This document shows, one piece after another, positions 8,617 to 18,024 of a stretch of DNA of 64,000 bases. The translations under genes and the position numbers were made by a program. Position 1 is the first letter of the stretch, and each line of letters begins with the position of its first letter. The notes beneath the pieces were generated by a model, which was not told the origin of the DNA, did not search any database, and saw only the letters and a program-made list of their open reading frames with translations. Source of the stretch: Acetobacter cibinongensis (GTDB lineage Bacteria; Pseudomonadota; Alphaproteobacteria; Acetobacterales; Acetobacteraceae); NCBI RefSeq assembly GCF_000963925.1, contig NZ_BAMV01000002.1, positions 58,480 to 122,479 of the forward strand. Direction: 5' to 3'.

Positions 8617-11574
8617 TTAGTTGTACACAAGTTCAAAATAGATGCTGCGACCGTAATTCTCTTTTGCTTCTAACCGATTAAGATGCTTGCCATAATACAT
8701 GCGTGTATGCGAGCCAGCTAAATTAGAAACCTGATATTTAATGCGCAGGTCATCTGTAATGTCATGCCATGCGCCAATAGAAAGATCAGGCTGAGAGCCG
8801 TAACCATAGATCTGCGATGGGTCATCATTCAAACCTTCAAGATATTTGGCTGAATAATCAAAAGATGCTTTGATAGCACCGCGTATTTGCGGAACATGCC
8901 ATGTTACACTGCCATTAAAAACATATTTGGGCTGCTCTATCATCTGGTGAAGTTTGTAAGAAATACCGGACCCCTCGTAGGTCATACGACCGCGCATCCA
9001 GGTGCCACTGGCATTGATATCAAAAGACTGTTTCCACGGTCCTCGGATATTACGGTTAACAAACGAGACCTCTACCCCCATGAGTGTAGAGGTGTTGGAG
9101 TTACGAGGCTGCGTCACATAGGTTAACTGATCATCAATAAGCTCGGTCGAGCGTGTCTTGTAAATATCATGTTTGATGATCTTGTTGAAATACGCAACGC
9201 TTAGGACAGCGCGACCATGATTGAAAAATTTATCGAGAGAAGCATCAAAATTCTGCGCCTGGCGCGGTTTAAGATTTGGGTTACCGCGCGACAATGAGCA
9301 GTCAACGCTTTCGGCTGGTGTATCATTACTATTACCGCAGCTCATTTGCTGGGCTTGTGCAAGCTCGGTTGGCTGTGGGCGCCCGACAGATTGGCTGTAA
9401 ACAGCGTGAAGGATTAACTCCCGGGGAAACTCATGAACAAAGGTTAAAGAAGGCAGCGGGTTAATGTAGCCGCCATTCTTTTTATTAATTTTGCCAGTCG
9501 CATTGGAACCATCTGTATCAGGAATATAAGCGTTAAAGTTTACGGCGTCCGCGCGGACACCAGCGATCAATTCTGAATGCCGCCATTTGTAGTGGAGTGA
9601 GACATACCCATCAAAAAGCTGCTCTTTGTAACGGAAATAAGCCAGCTCAGTATATTGACGCGATTTTTCGACATCGAGCGTTTGTTTATTCCACGGGAAG
9701 TTCGCCAAATCAAAAAATGGCCCGTTAGGGTTTTTCATGTTTGGAATAAACATACTGGAACTGGCATCGCCACCAGGATTATACCAGAGCTGGTTAGAAG
9801 AGTTGGTGGCATCAAGACCACGCCATTCAAACCCGGTAGCAAACCCAAAACCATGTGCATTTGGTTTGAGGTTGCGCGTATAGTCTAAGCGCACGTTAGC
9901 AAGACCTTCATGGTCACGGTCATATTCTTGCTGCACGTACTGGTATTTGTAACCACTGTTCAGAAGCTTATTCATATCGCTGATATTGACGAGATTAGCG
10001 ACGTTGCTTCTATCTATCGTGTAATCTGCAAGCACCGCAGTATCCGGGCTTTCATTAGGATATGCTCGGGCGGTTACATAGGGTTCGTGGTTGAAATAAT
10101 CTTCCCACGTATAACCCGCTCGTAATTTAAGAGTTGAGATATTGTCGTGCCAACCCAGATCCCCCAAAACACCATTAGTGTTCATTTTCCAGTTATCTTT
10201 CCGGCCAATAGTCCGCGCACGATAAATATATTCGCGGCCACTGGTGGGTGTCTGGTCTATTACAGCAGGGTTAATATAATGCGTTTTCCCCTTTACTTTG
10301 TAAGATGGCGCTTCATCAAGCAGGTATTCATTGTGCTCCATAAAGGAGTTTTCCCAGCGTTGGTAGGCATACCCCATAAGAGAGCCAGTCAAACCACTCT
10401 GTTGAGGGTGCCACTCCAGCCGTGAGGCACCACCCAATGTGCTTAGGGTGTTAGAGTAGCTGCCACCATCAACATATCGCGGCGCAGTCATACCGTTCCA
10501 GCCCGGTGTGCTGGGATCGTTAGGCTTCAAAACCCTCCCGTTGTCATCATAGTAATTGTAGCTGTCCTGCTGCCATTTTTTGGTCGTGTTACGAGTACGC
10601 TGTTGATAACGAAACGACGTAACAATCCCGAACTCTTTATTCTTGCCGAATTTATCCGAAAAGACCGCTTTTGCACCTTGCCCGAAATGCGGTGACATCC
10701 CTTTTATTCGGTTGGCACCAGCAGAACCTTTTTCTGTCCCATAAATACCGTAAGCATTGATGTATTTATAAAGACCCTTATGATCAAAAGCACTGCGGGA
10801 GTGCATTTCGATGTCGGCACCAATGGCACCCCCATCTTGCTCAGCGGTAAATGTCTTGTAAATGCTATCTTCACCGGTCATTTCTGCCGGTATGTTTTGT
10901 AAGTTTACACGACGCCGTATGCTGCCACCATCACTGATACTCGCCAGCGTTATGCCATCAAGCGTGGTCTGGTTAAGGTCAGAGGAGACACCGCGCACGC
11001 TGATATAACGTGGCTCATCACCGTTACGAATACCCGTAACGCCAGGCAACTGAGTGAGCATTTGGGCAATAGACGTTGCGCCACCAAGGTTTGACAGGTC
11101 ATCATAGACCATTGAGTCAACAACGCCTGCAAAATTGCGTTTGGTGCGCAATTCCCGCCTATGGCCCTGCACTGTCAGGTTGTCTTCACTGTTAGCCTCT
11201 GTTGTGTGAACACTTTTCGCAGTTGGCGGTCGTAACGTTATGAAGTTCGGGTTGGACGCATCAATCTTGAAGGAATTTTTCCCTACAAGCTTATGCAGTG
11301 CCTTGAACTTATCCATTTTGCCGTAAAGCGGCGCAGACCGCAGGGTGTCTGCCACTTTACCGTCAAAGGCAACATGCAACCCGGTTTGACGGCTGAAAGC
11401 TGTTAAAGCAGAAGTTAGTTTTTGCGCCGGAATTGCAAAAACGGTTTGTGTATCTTGAGCAACAGAAACAGTTGGAACAAAGCATGCTACGGATGAAGAC
11501 AGAACGAGCAGGCGAGACCGGCTTAGGAGAAACATTCGTATAACCTTGAGTGAGACAGACGCATCTACCCTCAA
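8617..11574 (-). CDS. TonB-dependent receptor with N-terminal STN signalling domain
   Basis: A 985-residue outer-membrane receptor. A signal peptide is followed by an STN (secretin/TonB short N-terminal) domain (about residues 42-112), then a plug with Q-L-P-G-V-T-G-I-R and I-S-V-R-G-V-S-S-D-L-N-Q-T-T-L-D-G, and a long beta-barrel ending in aromatic residues (Y-F-E-L-V-Y-N). The STN domain passes a ligand signal to the FecR-like protein encoded 58 nt upstream. The size and plug resemble TonB receptors for complex ligands (iron chelates or oligosaccharides); the ligand cannot be told from sequence. Confidence 0.92.
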   Translation of the reverse strand: MRVDASVSLKVIRMFLLSRSRLLVLSSSVACFVPTVSVAQDTQTVFAIPAQKLTSALTAFSRQTGLHVAFDGKVADTLRSAPLYGKMDKFKALHKLVGKNSFKIDASNPNFITLRPPTAKSVHTTEANSEDNLTVQGHRRELRTKRNFAGVVDSMVYDDLSNLGGATSIAQMLTQLPGVTGIRNGDEPRYISVRGVSSDLNQTTLDGITLASISDGGSIRRRVNLQNIPAEMTGEDSIYKTFTAEQDGGAIGADIEMHSRSAFDHKGLYKYINAYGIYGTEKGSAGANRIKGMSPHFGQGAKAVFSDKFGKNKEFGIVTSFRYQQRTRNTTKKWQQDSYNYYDDNGRVLKPNDPSTPGWNGMTAPRYVDGGSYSNTLSTLGGASRLEWHPQQSGLTGSLMGYAYQRWENSFMEHNEYLLDEAPSYKVKGKTHYINPAVIDQTPTSGREYIYRARTIGRKDNWKMNTNGVLGDLGWHDNISTLKLRAGYTWEDYFNHEPYVTARAYPNESPDTAVLADYTIDRSNVANLVNISDMNKLLNSGYKYQYVQQEYDRDHEGLANVRLDYTRNLKPNAHGFGFATGFEWRGLDATNSSNQLWYNPGGDASSSMFIPNMKNPNGPFFDLANFPWNKQTLDVEKSRQYTELAYFRYKEQLFDGYVSLHYKWRHSELIAGVRADAVNFNAYIPDTDGSNATGKINKKNGGYINPLPSLTFVHEFPRELILHAVYSQSVGRPQPTELAQAQQMSCGNSNDTPAESVDCSLSRGNPNLKPRQAQNFDASLDKFFNHGRAVLSVAYFNKIIKHDIYKTRSTELIDDQLTYVTQPRNSNTSTLMGVEVSFVNRNIRGPWKQSFDINASGTWMRGRMTYEGSGISYKLHQMIEQPKYVFNGSVTWHVPQIRGAIKASFDYSAKYLEGLNDDPSQIYGYGSQPDLSIGAWHDITDDLRIKYQVSNLAGSHTRMYYGKHLNRLEAKENYGRSIYFELVYN

Positions 11575-11632
11575 TGAGTCAAATGCTCATTCATTTCCTC
11601 CGGCTTTTTTTGTGACAGTTTTGAGACAAACC

Positions 11633-12580
11633 TTATTCAAGGAAAATATGGTGTGCATCTTCTCTCACATGCCCACCCAAAATAGCTTTTACAGCCGAAG
11701 CAAATATATCTGGCATGTTCAGGTCAAAAAGGCCCGACAAGCGCATATCGGCCAATCTGAAAGAGGGCACAATCTGTTTCTGGTTATATCTGTTGAAGAT
11801 GTCTGCCGCTTCAGAAAGTGTTTCTGTTGCTAAAGAAACCTGTCCCTGTGTCCATGCAGTCCAGCGCTCAAGCGTCTCCTGGTCAAGAGTGCTGAAATGT
11901 AGCCTTCCCTTAGGGGTAAGGCTTACCTGTGTACCTGGTGTCAGCCTTTTCCGTTCGCCCAGTTTTTGGCCGTGTAAAACTGCCGTACCAGTAACAACCA
12001 CTGCACTTTGGTAACTGGGGTTTTTGGTAACAAGCAGGCTACCATCAAGCAGGAAGCGCATACTATGCATTTTAACACAACGCTGAGCATCCGTAATAAA
12101 GCAACGCCCGCCTATTAGCGATGTCTGTTCGGATTTGTCCTCAAGCTGGGTAGCGCAGTCTAAAATTATTTGTCTTTGTTTTGTAACCTGACACTTAAGA
12201 ATGTTTTTGTGTGTGCTGTAATATGTGCTCGCCTCGCCACTTTTTGTGGGTACAAAACAAGCCGCAATAGAGGCCGCTACCGCTGTAGAGAAGAATGTTC
12301 GCCTGGACGGCGTATATGTGCGCTGGGGCAGAGTAAGGGTTGGTGTGTAGAGCACCTTCGCCCTGTCTGTGGCGTGCCATATGGCCTGGCACCGTAAAAA
12401 CGCCCCCTTATGCCGTATATCGGCATCTAACCAGTCTTGTAAGTCTTGTTGCTCGCGTTGGGTAAGGGCACGCCTGTCTATATGGGCAACCCAATGTGCA
12501 GCAACGTCGTCAAAAGTGTCTTCTGTTGCCACGAGCCGGTCCTGTCTTTGCTTTTTGTGCGTTTTTTTCACGTTGTCCAT
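11633..12580 (-). CDS. fecR: FecR-like anti-sigma factor / transmembrane sensor
   Basis: A 315-residue protein. The N-terminal DUF4880-like region (D-D-V-A-A-H-W-V-A-H-I-D-R-R, then D-L-Q-D-W-L-D-A-D-x-R-H-x-G-A-F) binds the sigma factor. One membrane segment follows (about residues 94-110, F-F-S-T-A-V-A-A-S-I-A-A-C-F), then a periplasmic FecR domain and a C-terminal secretin/STN-like tail. It would relay the state of the TonB receptor to the ECF sigma. It overlaps the sigma gene by 71 nt, longer than usual, so the true start may be a little downstream. Confidence 0.88.
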   Translation of the reverse strand: MDNVKKTHKKQRQDRLVATEDTFDDVAAHWVAHIDRRALTQREQQDLQDWLDADIRHKGAFLRCQAIWHATDRAKVLYTPTLTLPQRTYTPSRRTFFSTAVAASIAACFVPTKSGEASTYYSTHKNILKCQVTKQRQIILDCATQLEDKSEQTSLIGGRCFITDAQRCVKMHSMRFLLDGSLLVTKNPSYQSAVVVTGTAVLHGQKLGERKRLTPGTQVSLTPKGRLHFSTLDQETLERWTAWTQGQVSLATETLSEAADIFNRYNQKQIVPSFRLADMRLSGLFDLNMPDIFASAVKAILGGHVREDAHHIFLE

Positions 12581-13073
12581 AAAGTTTAGAAATCAGAACA
12601 AGCGCACGTGCAAGCTGTTTTTCTACAGTGCTTTCTGAAATACCAAGTTGCTTAGAACACTCTTTTTGGGAATAGCCGTGTATTTTTCTATTGATGAAGA
12701 CGCTACGACATTTTTCTGGAAGCCGTTGAACGACATCTTCCAGAAACCGAATTTCTGCTCGCGCGTCAGCAATATCTTCTACGGACGGAGCCTGTTCAAT
12801 CAAACTACCGTCTTGCAAGTCTGCAATAGCCGTAACACTTACAATTTGTGCTTTTTTATAGTGGCGCAAAACCAGATTACGACAAACCGTGTGAAAATAG
12901 CCTATAGGATTACTGACCCGGCTAATATCTGCTTCCGATAAAATAACGTAGGCTTCCTGAATAATATCGTCAGAGTCAAAATCCGGAAAGCGCGCCAACC
13001 ATGCCCGCACCGTATGCTCGTTCGGTAAAATATAAGTCGCCAACCAATGGCTACGCTCTGTGCCCGCCAGCAT
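12510..13073 (-). CDS. fecI: FecI-like ECF RNA polymerase sigma factor
   Basis: A 187-residue ECF sigma. Region 2 includes F-D-S-D-D-I-I-Q-E-A-Y-V-I-L and N-P-I-G-Y-F-H-T-V-C-R-N-L-V; region 4 contains L-P-E-K-C-R-S-V-F-I-N-R-K-I-H-G-Y-S-Q-K-E and a helix-turn-helix ending S-E-S-T-V-E-K. These are characteristic of iron-responsive FecI-type sigmas. It heads a sigma/anti-sigma/receptor operon, the classic surface-signalling order. No clear Fur box was found upstream, so iron control is inferred from family only. Confidence 0.92.
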   Translation of the reverse strand: MLAGTERSHWLATYILPNEHTVRAWLARFPDFDSDDIIQEAYVILSEADISRVSNPIGYFHTVCRNLVLRHYKKAQIVSVTAIADLQDGSLIEQAPSVEDIADARAEIRFLEDVVQRLPEKCRSVFINRKIHGYSQKECSKQLGISESTVEKQLARALVLISKLYGQREKNAQKAKTGPARGNRRHF

Positions 13074-14330
13074 AACCCTGCCCCACCGCCAATGCAGGGG
13101 CTATTTACCAGTTTGCCGCCCCTTGTTTGTGAAACTATTATGACACTTGAACGCCAAGCCCACCTGCCCAATGCGGCGTTAGTGCATCAACCAGACCGCC
13201 GCCTCAGCGGATACAGCTTGTGATTTCCACAGCACGACTGATGCAGGGTTGGAACCGTAACCGCACAAGCGAGGAGGCAACACTATCGCCTCCCACGATT
13301 GCTGCTGAGACAGGCAGATGAACCACGGTTGCCCCCTTTCTCCATCACAGGACAAAGATTGGAGCATTCTATATATTTGGTACTCACGTCAGGACATTAC
13401 ATACCCGTAATGATCATCCAGCTGGTTTACGGTTAGAGGCGCCAGAAGCCACACAGTCGAACCGTTTTTGAAAATGGGAGCCAGCATGTCGCGCAGAGTT
13501 AAAGTCCTTCTGGTCGCCATGTTCACGATAGATGTCTGTGCTTTTTTCTCCTATCATCGGGATCGCCGGAGCGGCGTTTCTGTAGGACGATCCTCACATA
13601 CAAGCTACTCGCTAGATAGGATTTGCGCACCTTCCTAACTTGTCTTCTCACGAGTATCCTATTTTTGTGCAGTAACTCTCTATTGGCAGGTACGTCGCTT
13701 CGTGGTCATCGCCCAAGCAGTCGCGTTACGTGGGCAAGCTTTGTTCCGTCACTTTTGATTCTGGATGCATCTTCGTATTTTGTAGGGGATGACGTGCAGG
13801 ACAGGATACAAAGCCGTAAGGTTGAACGCTCTTACGAAAAGATTGTCGTTTGCCCTATGTGCTCAACGCGATTTTAATGAACAAATATAGTACCGCCAGC
13901 AACACTTGATGAAATTTTTTCTGACCAATATCACTTCTTACTCAGTTAGAGAGGATATCTCAAAAGTGGCAGACTTACGAAGTCAGAGTATCAGCTTGAA
14001 ATTGGTACCACCCTAGGGAAGCCTACAACCTTTCCAGAAAGTAAGCTTTTTGAACTTTGAAAGTAACGCTCAAACCGCCTAATTTAGTTACTGTGTGTTT
14101 CTGAACATCGGAATGCTTAACCTTCTGTTACGCAAAACACTCTCTTTTTCTAAAATTTGACAATAATAATTATAGCTTTTTGTAATGATGTTGTCAGAAA
14201 TCATGCAAACCGAGTCAGATCCGCAACGGCCACATCATCTTGGCTAAATACGGAACGGGCATTTTTAAAATTAGAATTTAAAAGCAAGAAACAGGGCGTA
14301 TTTTAAGTCGCTTAAAGGCATAGTGACGAC
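13074..14330. other. Gene-poor region upstream of fecI and ada
   Basis: About 1.25 kb without a convincing gene. A 50-codon frame (13486-13638; in-frame ATG also at 13474) would encode a basic start plus one membrane helix, and an overlapping TTG-start frame (13623-13877) has a signal-like N-terminus and a C-x-x-C end; neither is recognisable. The stretch 13161-13370 has coding-like composition but broken frames and may be an old remnant. The last ~200 nt are AT-rich and hold the ada promoter. Confidence 0.4.
14275..14287 (+). promoter_or_regulatory. Ada box upstream of ada
   Basis: AATTTAAAAGCAA fits exactly the AAT-N6-GCAA pattern bound by methylated Ada in E. coli (boxes A and B with a 6-nt spacer). 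It lies 44 nt before the ada ATG, in a suitable place for activation. It supports auto-induction of the operon by methyl-phosphotriester damage. Confidence 0.7.
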
Positions 14331-15404
14331 ATGACGAAATCTGGCAAAAAATCTCAGAATACAGCTCACGACTCTCGTTGGCAGAAGATCGTTGATCGTG
14401 ACAAGGCAGCAGATGGTCAGTTTTGGTACTCGGTCTCGACAACCGGTATCTACTGCCGTCCCTCTTGCCCGTCCCGCACACCAAAGCCGGACAATGTGAC
14501 GCTCTACGATACGCTGGAAGCTGCCCGCCTTAGCGATTGCCGACCATGCAAACGGTGTAATCCCGAAGGATGCTCGATAGACGCGACGAATGCCGCCCTC
14601 ATCGAACAGGCTTGCCGTTTGATTGAGGCATCCGAGACCTCTCCCTCTCTGGAGGAACTGGCAAACGCTGTTGAACTTAGTCCGGGCTATTTTCATCGCC
14701 TTTTCAAAGCTCAGACAGGCTTAACACCGAAATCCTATGCCAATGCGCATCGCGCCCGTAAAGTTCGCGATGGACTGGCTCAAGGTTCAAAAATTACTGA
14801 CACTGTATACGATGCCGGATTTCAGTCCAATGGTCGTTTCTATGCCCAATCCTCAGCCATGCTAGGCATGACCCCCTCGCGTTACCGGGACGGGGGCCCT
14901 CATGAAGTGCTGCATTTTGCAGTAGCTGAATGTTCTTTGGGGTCTGTTCTTGTCGCGTCAAGCGAAAAAGGAGTGGCCTCCATAGTGCTTGGAGATGACC
15001 CCGATGCCTTAGTGAGAGATCTACAGGATCGTTTTCCCAAGGCGGAACTTATCGGAGCAGATGCTGATTATGAGCAAAGTATAGCACAGGTCATTAGTTT
15101 TATCGAAGACCCTAATAGAGGACTAGATTTGCCTTTAGATGTGCAGGGGACAGCGTTTCAACAGCGGGTCTGGCAGGCTTTACGCCAGATCCCGGCCGGA
15201 GAAACCGCAACATATGCTGAAGTAGCGCAAAGAATTGGCCAGCCAGCCGCAACGCGGGCCGTTGCAAGTGCTTGTGCTGCCAATCATATCGCCGTTGCCA
15301 TTCCATGCCATCGTGTCATCCGTACTGACGGGTCTCTTTCCGGCTATCGGTGGGGTGTAGAACGTAAACGGACCCTCCTATCACGCGAAGCCGGAACAAA
15401 ATGA
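14331..15404 (+). CDS. ada: Bifunctional Ada: adaptive-response activator and O6-methylguanine-DNA methyltransferase
   Basis: A 357-residue full-length Ada. The N-terminal zinc domain carries Cys42, Cys46, Cys73 and Cys76 (Y-C-R-P-S-C and P-C-K-R-C); Cys42 is the expected methyl-phosphotriester acceptor. An AraC-type helix-turn-helix follows (about 100-190, L-A-N-A-V-E-L-S-P-G-Y-F-H-R-L-F-K). The C-terminal methyltransferase domain has the active site I-P-C-H-R-V (Cys326). Methylated Ada would switch on its own operon through the box at 14275. The genes downstream repair the same class of damage. Confidence 0.95.
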   Translation: MTKSGKKSQNTAHDSRWQKIVDRDKAADGQFWYSVSTTGIYCRPSCPSRTPKPDNVTLYDTLEAARLSDCRPCKRCNPEGCSIDATNAALIEQACRLIEASETSPSLEELANAVELSPGYFHRLFKAQTGLTPKSYANAHRARKVRDGLAQGSKITDTVYDAGFQSNGRFYAQSSAMLGMTPSRYRDGGPHEVLHFAVAECSLGSVLVASSEKGVASIVLGDDPDALVRDLQDRFPKAELIGADADYEQSIAQVISFIEDPNRGLDLPLDVQGTAFQQRVWQALRQIPAGETATYAEVAQRIGQPAATRAVASACAANHIAVAIPCHRVIRTDGSLSGYRWGVERKRTLLSREAGTK

Positions 15405-15543
15405 CGCATATAGCCAAACCAGACTGCGACATCACACCAGTGAACTTTGTTTATTTTCCACGATGCACCCAAAAATAGTGCGCCAGTTTCGATGCCACGC
15501 TGCGACAGACGCACATAAGGAGGCGGCCATCCGGTCGACCACA

Positions 15544-16266
15544 ATGAATTCTCAACTTGACCTCTTGCATGCCCGCATCAACGCTTATGACTGGCCAAAG
15601 GTTTTTGACCAGATAGATCAGGAGGGTTGGGCAGTCTTGCCTGGTCTGATCCAACAAGATGATTGCACTACGTTGGCCGAACTTTACGGTCCCACGGATG
15701 CATTTCGTAGCCATGTTCATATGGCTCGTCATGGATTTGGGCGCGGAGAATATCGATATTTTTCCTATCCGCTCCCACAGTTGGTCGAGGCCGCACGAAG
15801 TGCACTATATTCACGCCTCGTTCCCCTCGCCAATCGCTGGCATGAGCGAATGGGACAGGCCGGTATCTTCCCCGAAAAACACAATATATTTTTGGAACGT
15901 TGTCATACTGCAAGGCAGAAAAATCCTACACCGCTTCTTTTGAAGTATCAGGAGGGAGATTATAACTGCCTCCATCAGGATCTTTACGGCGACCATGTTT
16001 TTCCGCTGCAAATTGCTATTCTTCTGTCCGAGCCAGAGGCTGACTTTACGGGAGGTGAATTTGTTCTGACTCATCAGAGGCCCCGCATGCAGTCTCGGGC
16101 CGTTGTTGTGCCGCTTCAAAAAGGGGATGGTGTTGTGTTTGCCGTTAACTCGCGTCCCCAGCGTGGTACACGGGGAGACTACCGGGTCACCATGCGCCAT
16201 GGAGTTAGCACAGTTCGGTCGGGCACTCGCCATACACTCGGATTGATTTTTCATGATGCACCCTGA
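15544..16266 (+). CDS. 2OG-Fe(II) oxygenase of the alkylation-repair operon
   Basis: A 240-residue protein from the ATG at 15544; the in-frame ATG at 15463 lacks a ribosome site, although the nearest strong one (AAGGAGG, ~15518) is rather far from 15544. It has a double-stranded beta-helix oxygenase core: Y-N-C-L-H-Q-D-L-Y-G (iron His and Asp), F-T-G-G-E-F-V, and a late R-H-T-L-G-L-I-F-H-D. It resembles the 'ada-linked' 2OG oxygenase family found beside alkB and glycosylase genes, whose substrate is not firmly known. It overlaps the start of alkB by 14 nt, so the two are translationally coupled. Confidence 0.82.
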   Translation: MNSQLDLLHARINAYDWPKVFDQIDQEGWAVLPGLIQQDDCTTLAELYGPTDAFRSHVHMARHGFGRGEYRYFSYPLPQLVEAARSALYSRLVPLANRWHERMGQAGIFPEKHNIFLERCHTARQKNPTPLLLKYQEGDYNCLHQDLYGDHVFPLQIAILLSEPEADFTGGEFVLTHQRPRMQSRAVVVPLQKGDGVVFAVNSRPQRGTRGDYRVTMRHGVSTVRSGTRHTLGLIFHDAP

Positions 16267-16897
16267 TTTTTTTGAGGCAGACAGACGCTCAATACAGCTT
16301 GGCGCAGGTGCAGCTCTTTTAGGCGGTTTTGCAAAAGACATTGGACAGGACTTAATTCGCCATATCCATGACTTGTCAGCGCACACTCCATTTCGTTATA
16401 TGGAGACACGGGGCGGGAAGCGCATGTCTGTTGCCATGCTGAATTGTGGCCACTTTGGATGGATCTCTGATCAATCTGGTTACCGTTATACCGCCTTGGA
16501 TCCTCTCACAGGAAAAGGATGGCCTGCACTTCCACCTTTGTTTTTGAATCTGGCCACACGCGCTGCTGATGCGGTTGGATTTCGGGACTTTTTGCCGGAT
16601 GCCTGTCTAATTAACCGATACCAGCCCAGAGCGCGGCTCTCTCTGCATCAGGATATGGATGAGTAGGACCGGACGGCGCCTATTGTTTCTGTTTCTCTCG
16701 GGCTTCCAGCTATCTTTCTTTCGGGAGGGACACAACGCACCGTGCGTCCTGTTCGTCATCAGATTTTTCATGGGGATGTCGCGGTTTGGGGAGGAGCTTC
16801 TCGTATGATTTTTCATGGCATCGACGTTCTAAAAAACGGCTACCATCCTGCAGCCGGCCATTTCCGGTTTAATCTAACATTTCGGAAAACACGATGA
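16253..16897 (+). pseudogene. alkB: AlkB DNA/RNA demethylase interrupted by one in-frame TAG
   Basis: Reading through one TAG (16664-16666, codon 138) gives a complete 214-codon AlkB with no other defect. Upstream of the stop are L-N-C-G-H-F-G-W, the N-R-Y-Q-P-R-A-R-L nucleotide-recognition lid and the H-Q-D iron motif. Downstream are A-P-I-V-S-V-S-L-G-L-P-A-I-F, H-G-D-V-A-V-W-G-G, the third iron ligand (F-H-G-I) and the 2OG-binding R-F-N-L-T-F-R. The reading frame ends in TGA overlapping the tag ATG (ATGA), as expected for an intact operon. A single C-to-T change (CAG to TAG) would explain it. Truncated at residue 137, the protein would lack two key ligands and be inactive. Sequencing error is possible. 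Confidence 0.85.
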
Positions 16898-17469
16898 AGG
16901 ACCATTTACATCGCTGCCAGTGGGCGTGCAAAGACCCCATTATGCAACACTATCACGATACAGAATGGGGTGTTCCAGTTTTCGATAGCCGTGCATTATG
17001 GGAAAAACTTATTCTTGATGGCTTTCAGGCGGGGCTGTCCTGGCGGACAATCCTGTTGAAACGGGATGCTTTTCGCGAAGCTTTTGAAGGTTTTGTTCCC
17101 GAACGTATTGCTGAGTATAACGACTTGGATATTGAGCGCCTGCTTGGTAACGCAGGCATTGTTCGTTCGCGCATGAAAATACGAGCAGCCATACAAAACG
17201 CGAACGCTTATATATCACTGCATAATCGTGGGGAAAATTTTAGTGATTTTGTGTGGAGTGTCGTAGATCACCAGCCTTTATCTGGAGATGGAGGCACACT
17301 TGCAACGCGATCAACAGCGGGAGACCTTCTGTCACAAAAACTCAAAAACAACGGTTTCAGTTTTGTCGGCCCCGTGATTGTTCACGCATGGTTACAAGCT
17401 ACAGGTGTCATTAACGATCATGAGGCACTTTGTTTTCGCAGGAATGAAGTCGCACTGCATCATGGGTAG
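16894..17469 (+). CDS. tag: DNA-3-methyladenine glycosylase I (Tag)
   Basis: A 191-residue constitutive-type 3-methyladenine glycosylase, normal length. It removes 3-methyladenine from alkylated DNA. Conserved features: R-C-x-W at the start, H-D-T-E-W-G, the helix-hairpin region with F-Q-A-G-L-S-W, and the four zinc ligands C8, H21, H176 and C180 (H-x3-C near the end). The ATG overlaps the alkB stop. It completes the operon ada, oxygenase, alkB, tag: direct reversal (Ada, AlkB) plus base excision (Tag). Confidence 0.93.
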   Translation: MKDHLHRCQWACKDPIMQHYHDTEWGVPVFDSRALWEKLILDGFQAGLSWRTILLKRDAFREAFEGFVPERIAEYNDLDIERLLGNAGIVRSRMKIRAAIQNANAYISLHNRGENFSDFVWSVVDHQPLSGDGGTLATRSTAGDLLSQKLKNNGFSFVGPVIVHAWLQATGVINDHEALCFRRNEVALHHG

Positions 17470-18024
17470 AATAACGACTTCTGCGATCTGCCCATCATAG
17501 AAGCGATTAAACTCTGAAGACGGCATTGCTTCTGCTGCTGCCTTTGCTCCCCCGAAACGAAAAGACAGACGGGAAATCCAAACCTCAAACATTTTCCGTG
17601 ACCGGATAAGCGGGGATGACGGCAGTCGTAGCCCGATTGAAAACGCCTTACCTCTACTCGTGGCGATGATCTCTCCACCTAAAGCAGCAGACTGGGCACG
17701 ACCCAAGCCAGATTTCGGTCTGTAAAAATCTTTTATACCCTGAAAAACGTCATTTATCTTTTAGAAAACCATCAATTAACTATTTTCTATTTCATATTTT
17801 TACAAATAAAAATAAAATAAATACTTCACAAAGATTAAATGAAAACTTGAGAATAACCCACCATGACAAATTTTATTTTCATGAAAGTTTCACACACTTT
17901 CCTCTGAATTTTCGGATAGTAAATTTTTCAGATCATGGCCCACATCTAGAAAAGATCCTGCTTCTAAAAAACGATCCAACCACGCAGAAAATTCTAAGGC
18001 TCGGCTTCGAAAGGCTCTCCAAAA
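17470..18024. other. AT-rich intergenic region before the T3SS cluster
   Basis: About 555 nt. The part from 17740 to 17870 is strongly AT-rich, unlike the flanking genes, and likely contains the promoter of the 976-aa secreted-protein gene. Minus-strand frames at 17392-17706 and a plus frame at 17847-18068 have no recognisable domain or good ribosome site and are not called. No Hrp box or tts box that I could recognise. Confidence 0.4.

Noticed and set aside
17392..17706. A minus-strand frame of 104 codons opposite the end of tag.
   Set aside because: It overlaps a clear gene on the other strand and has no recognisable motif or ribosome site.
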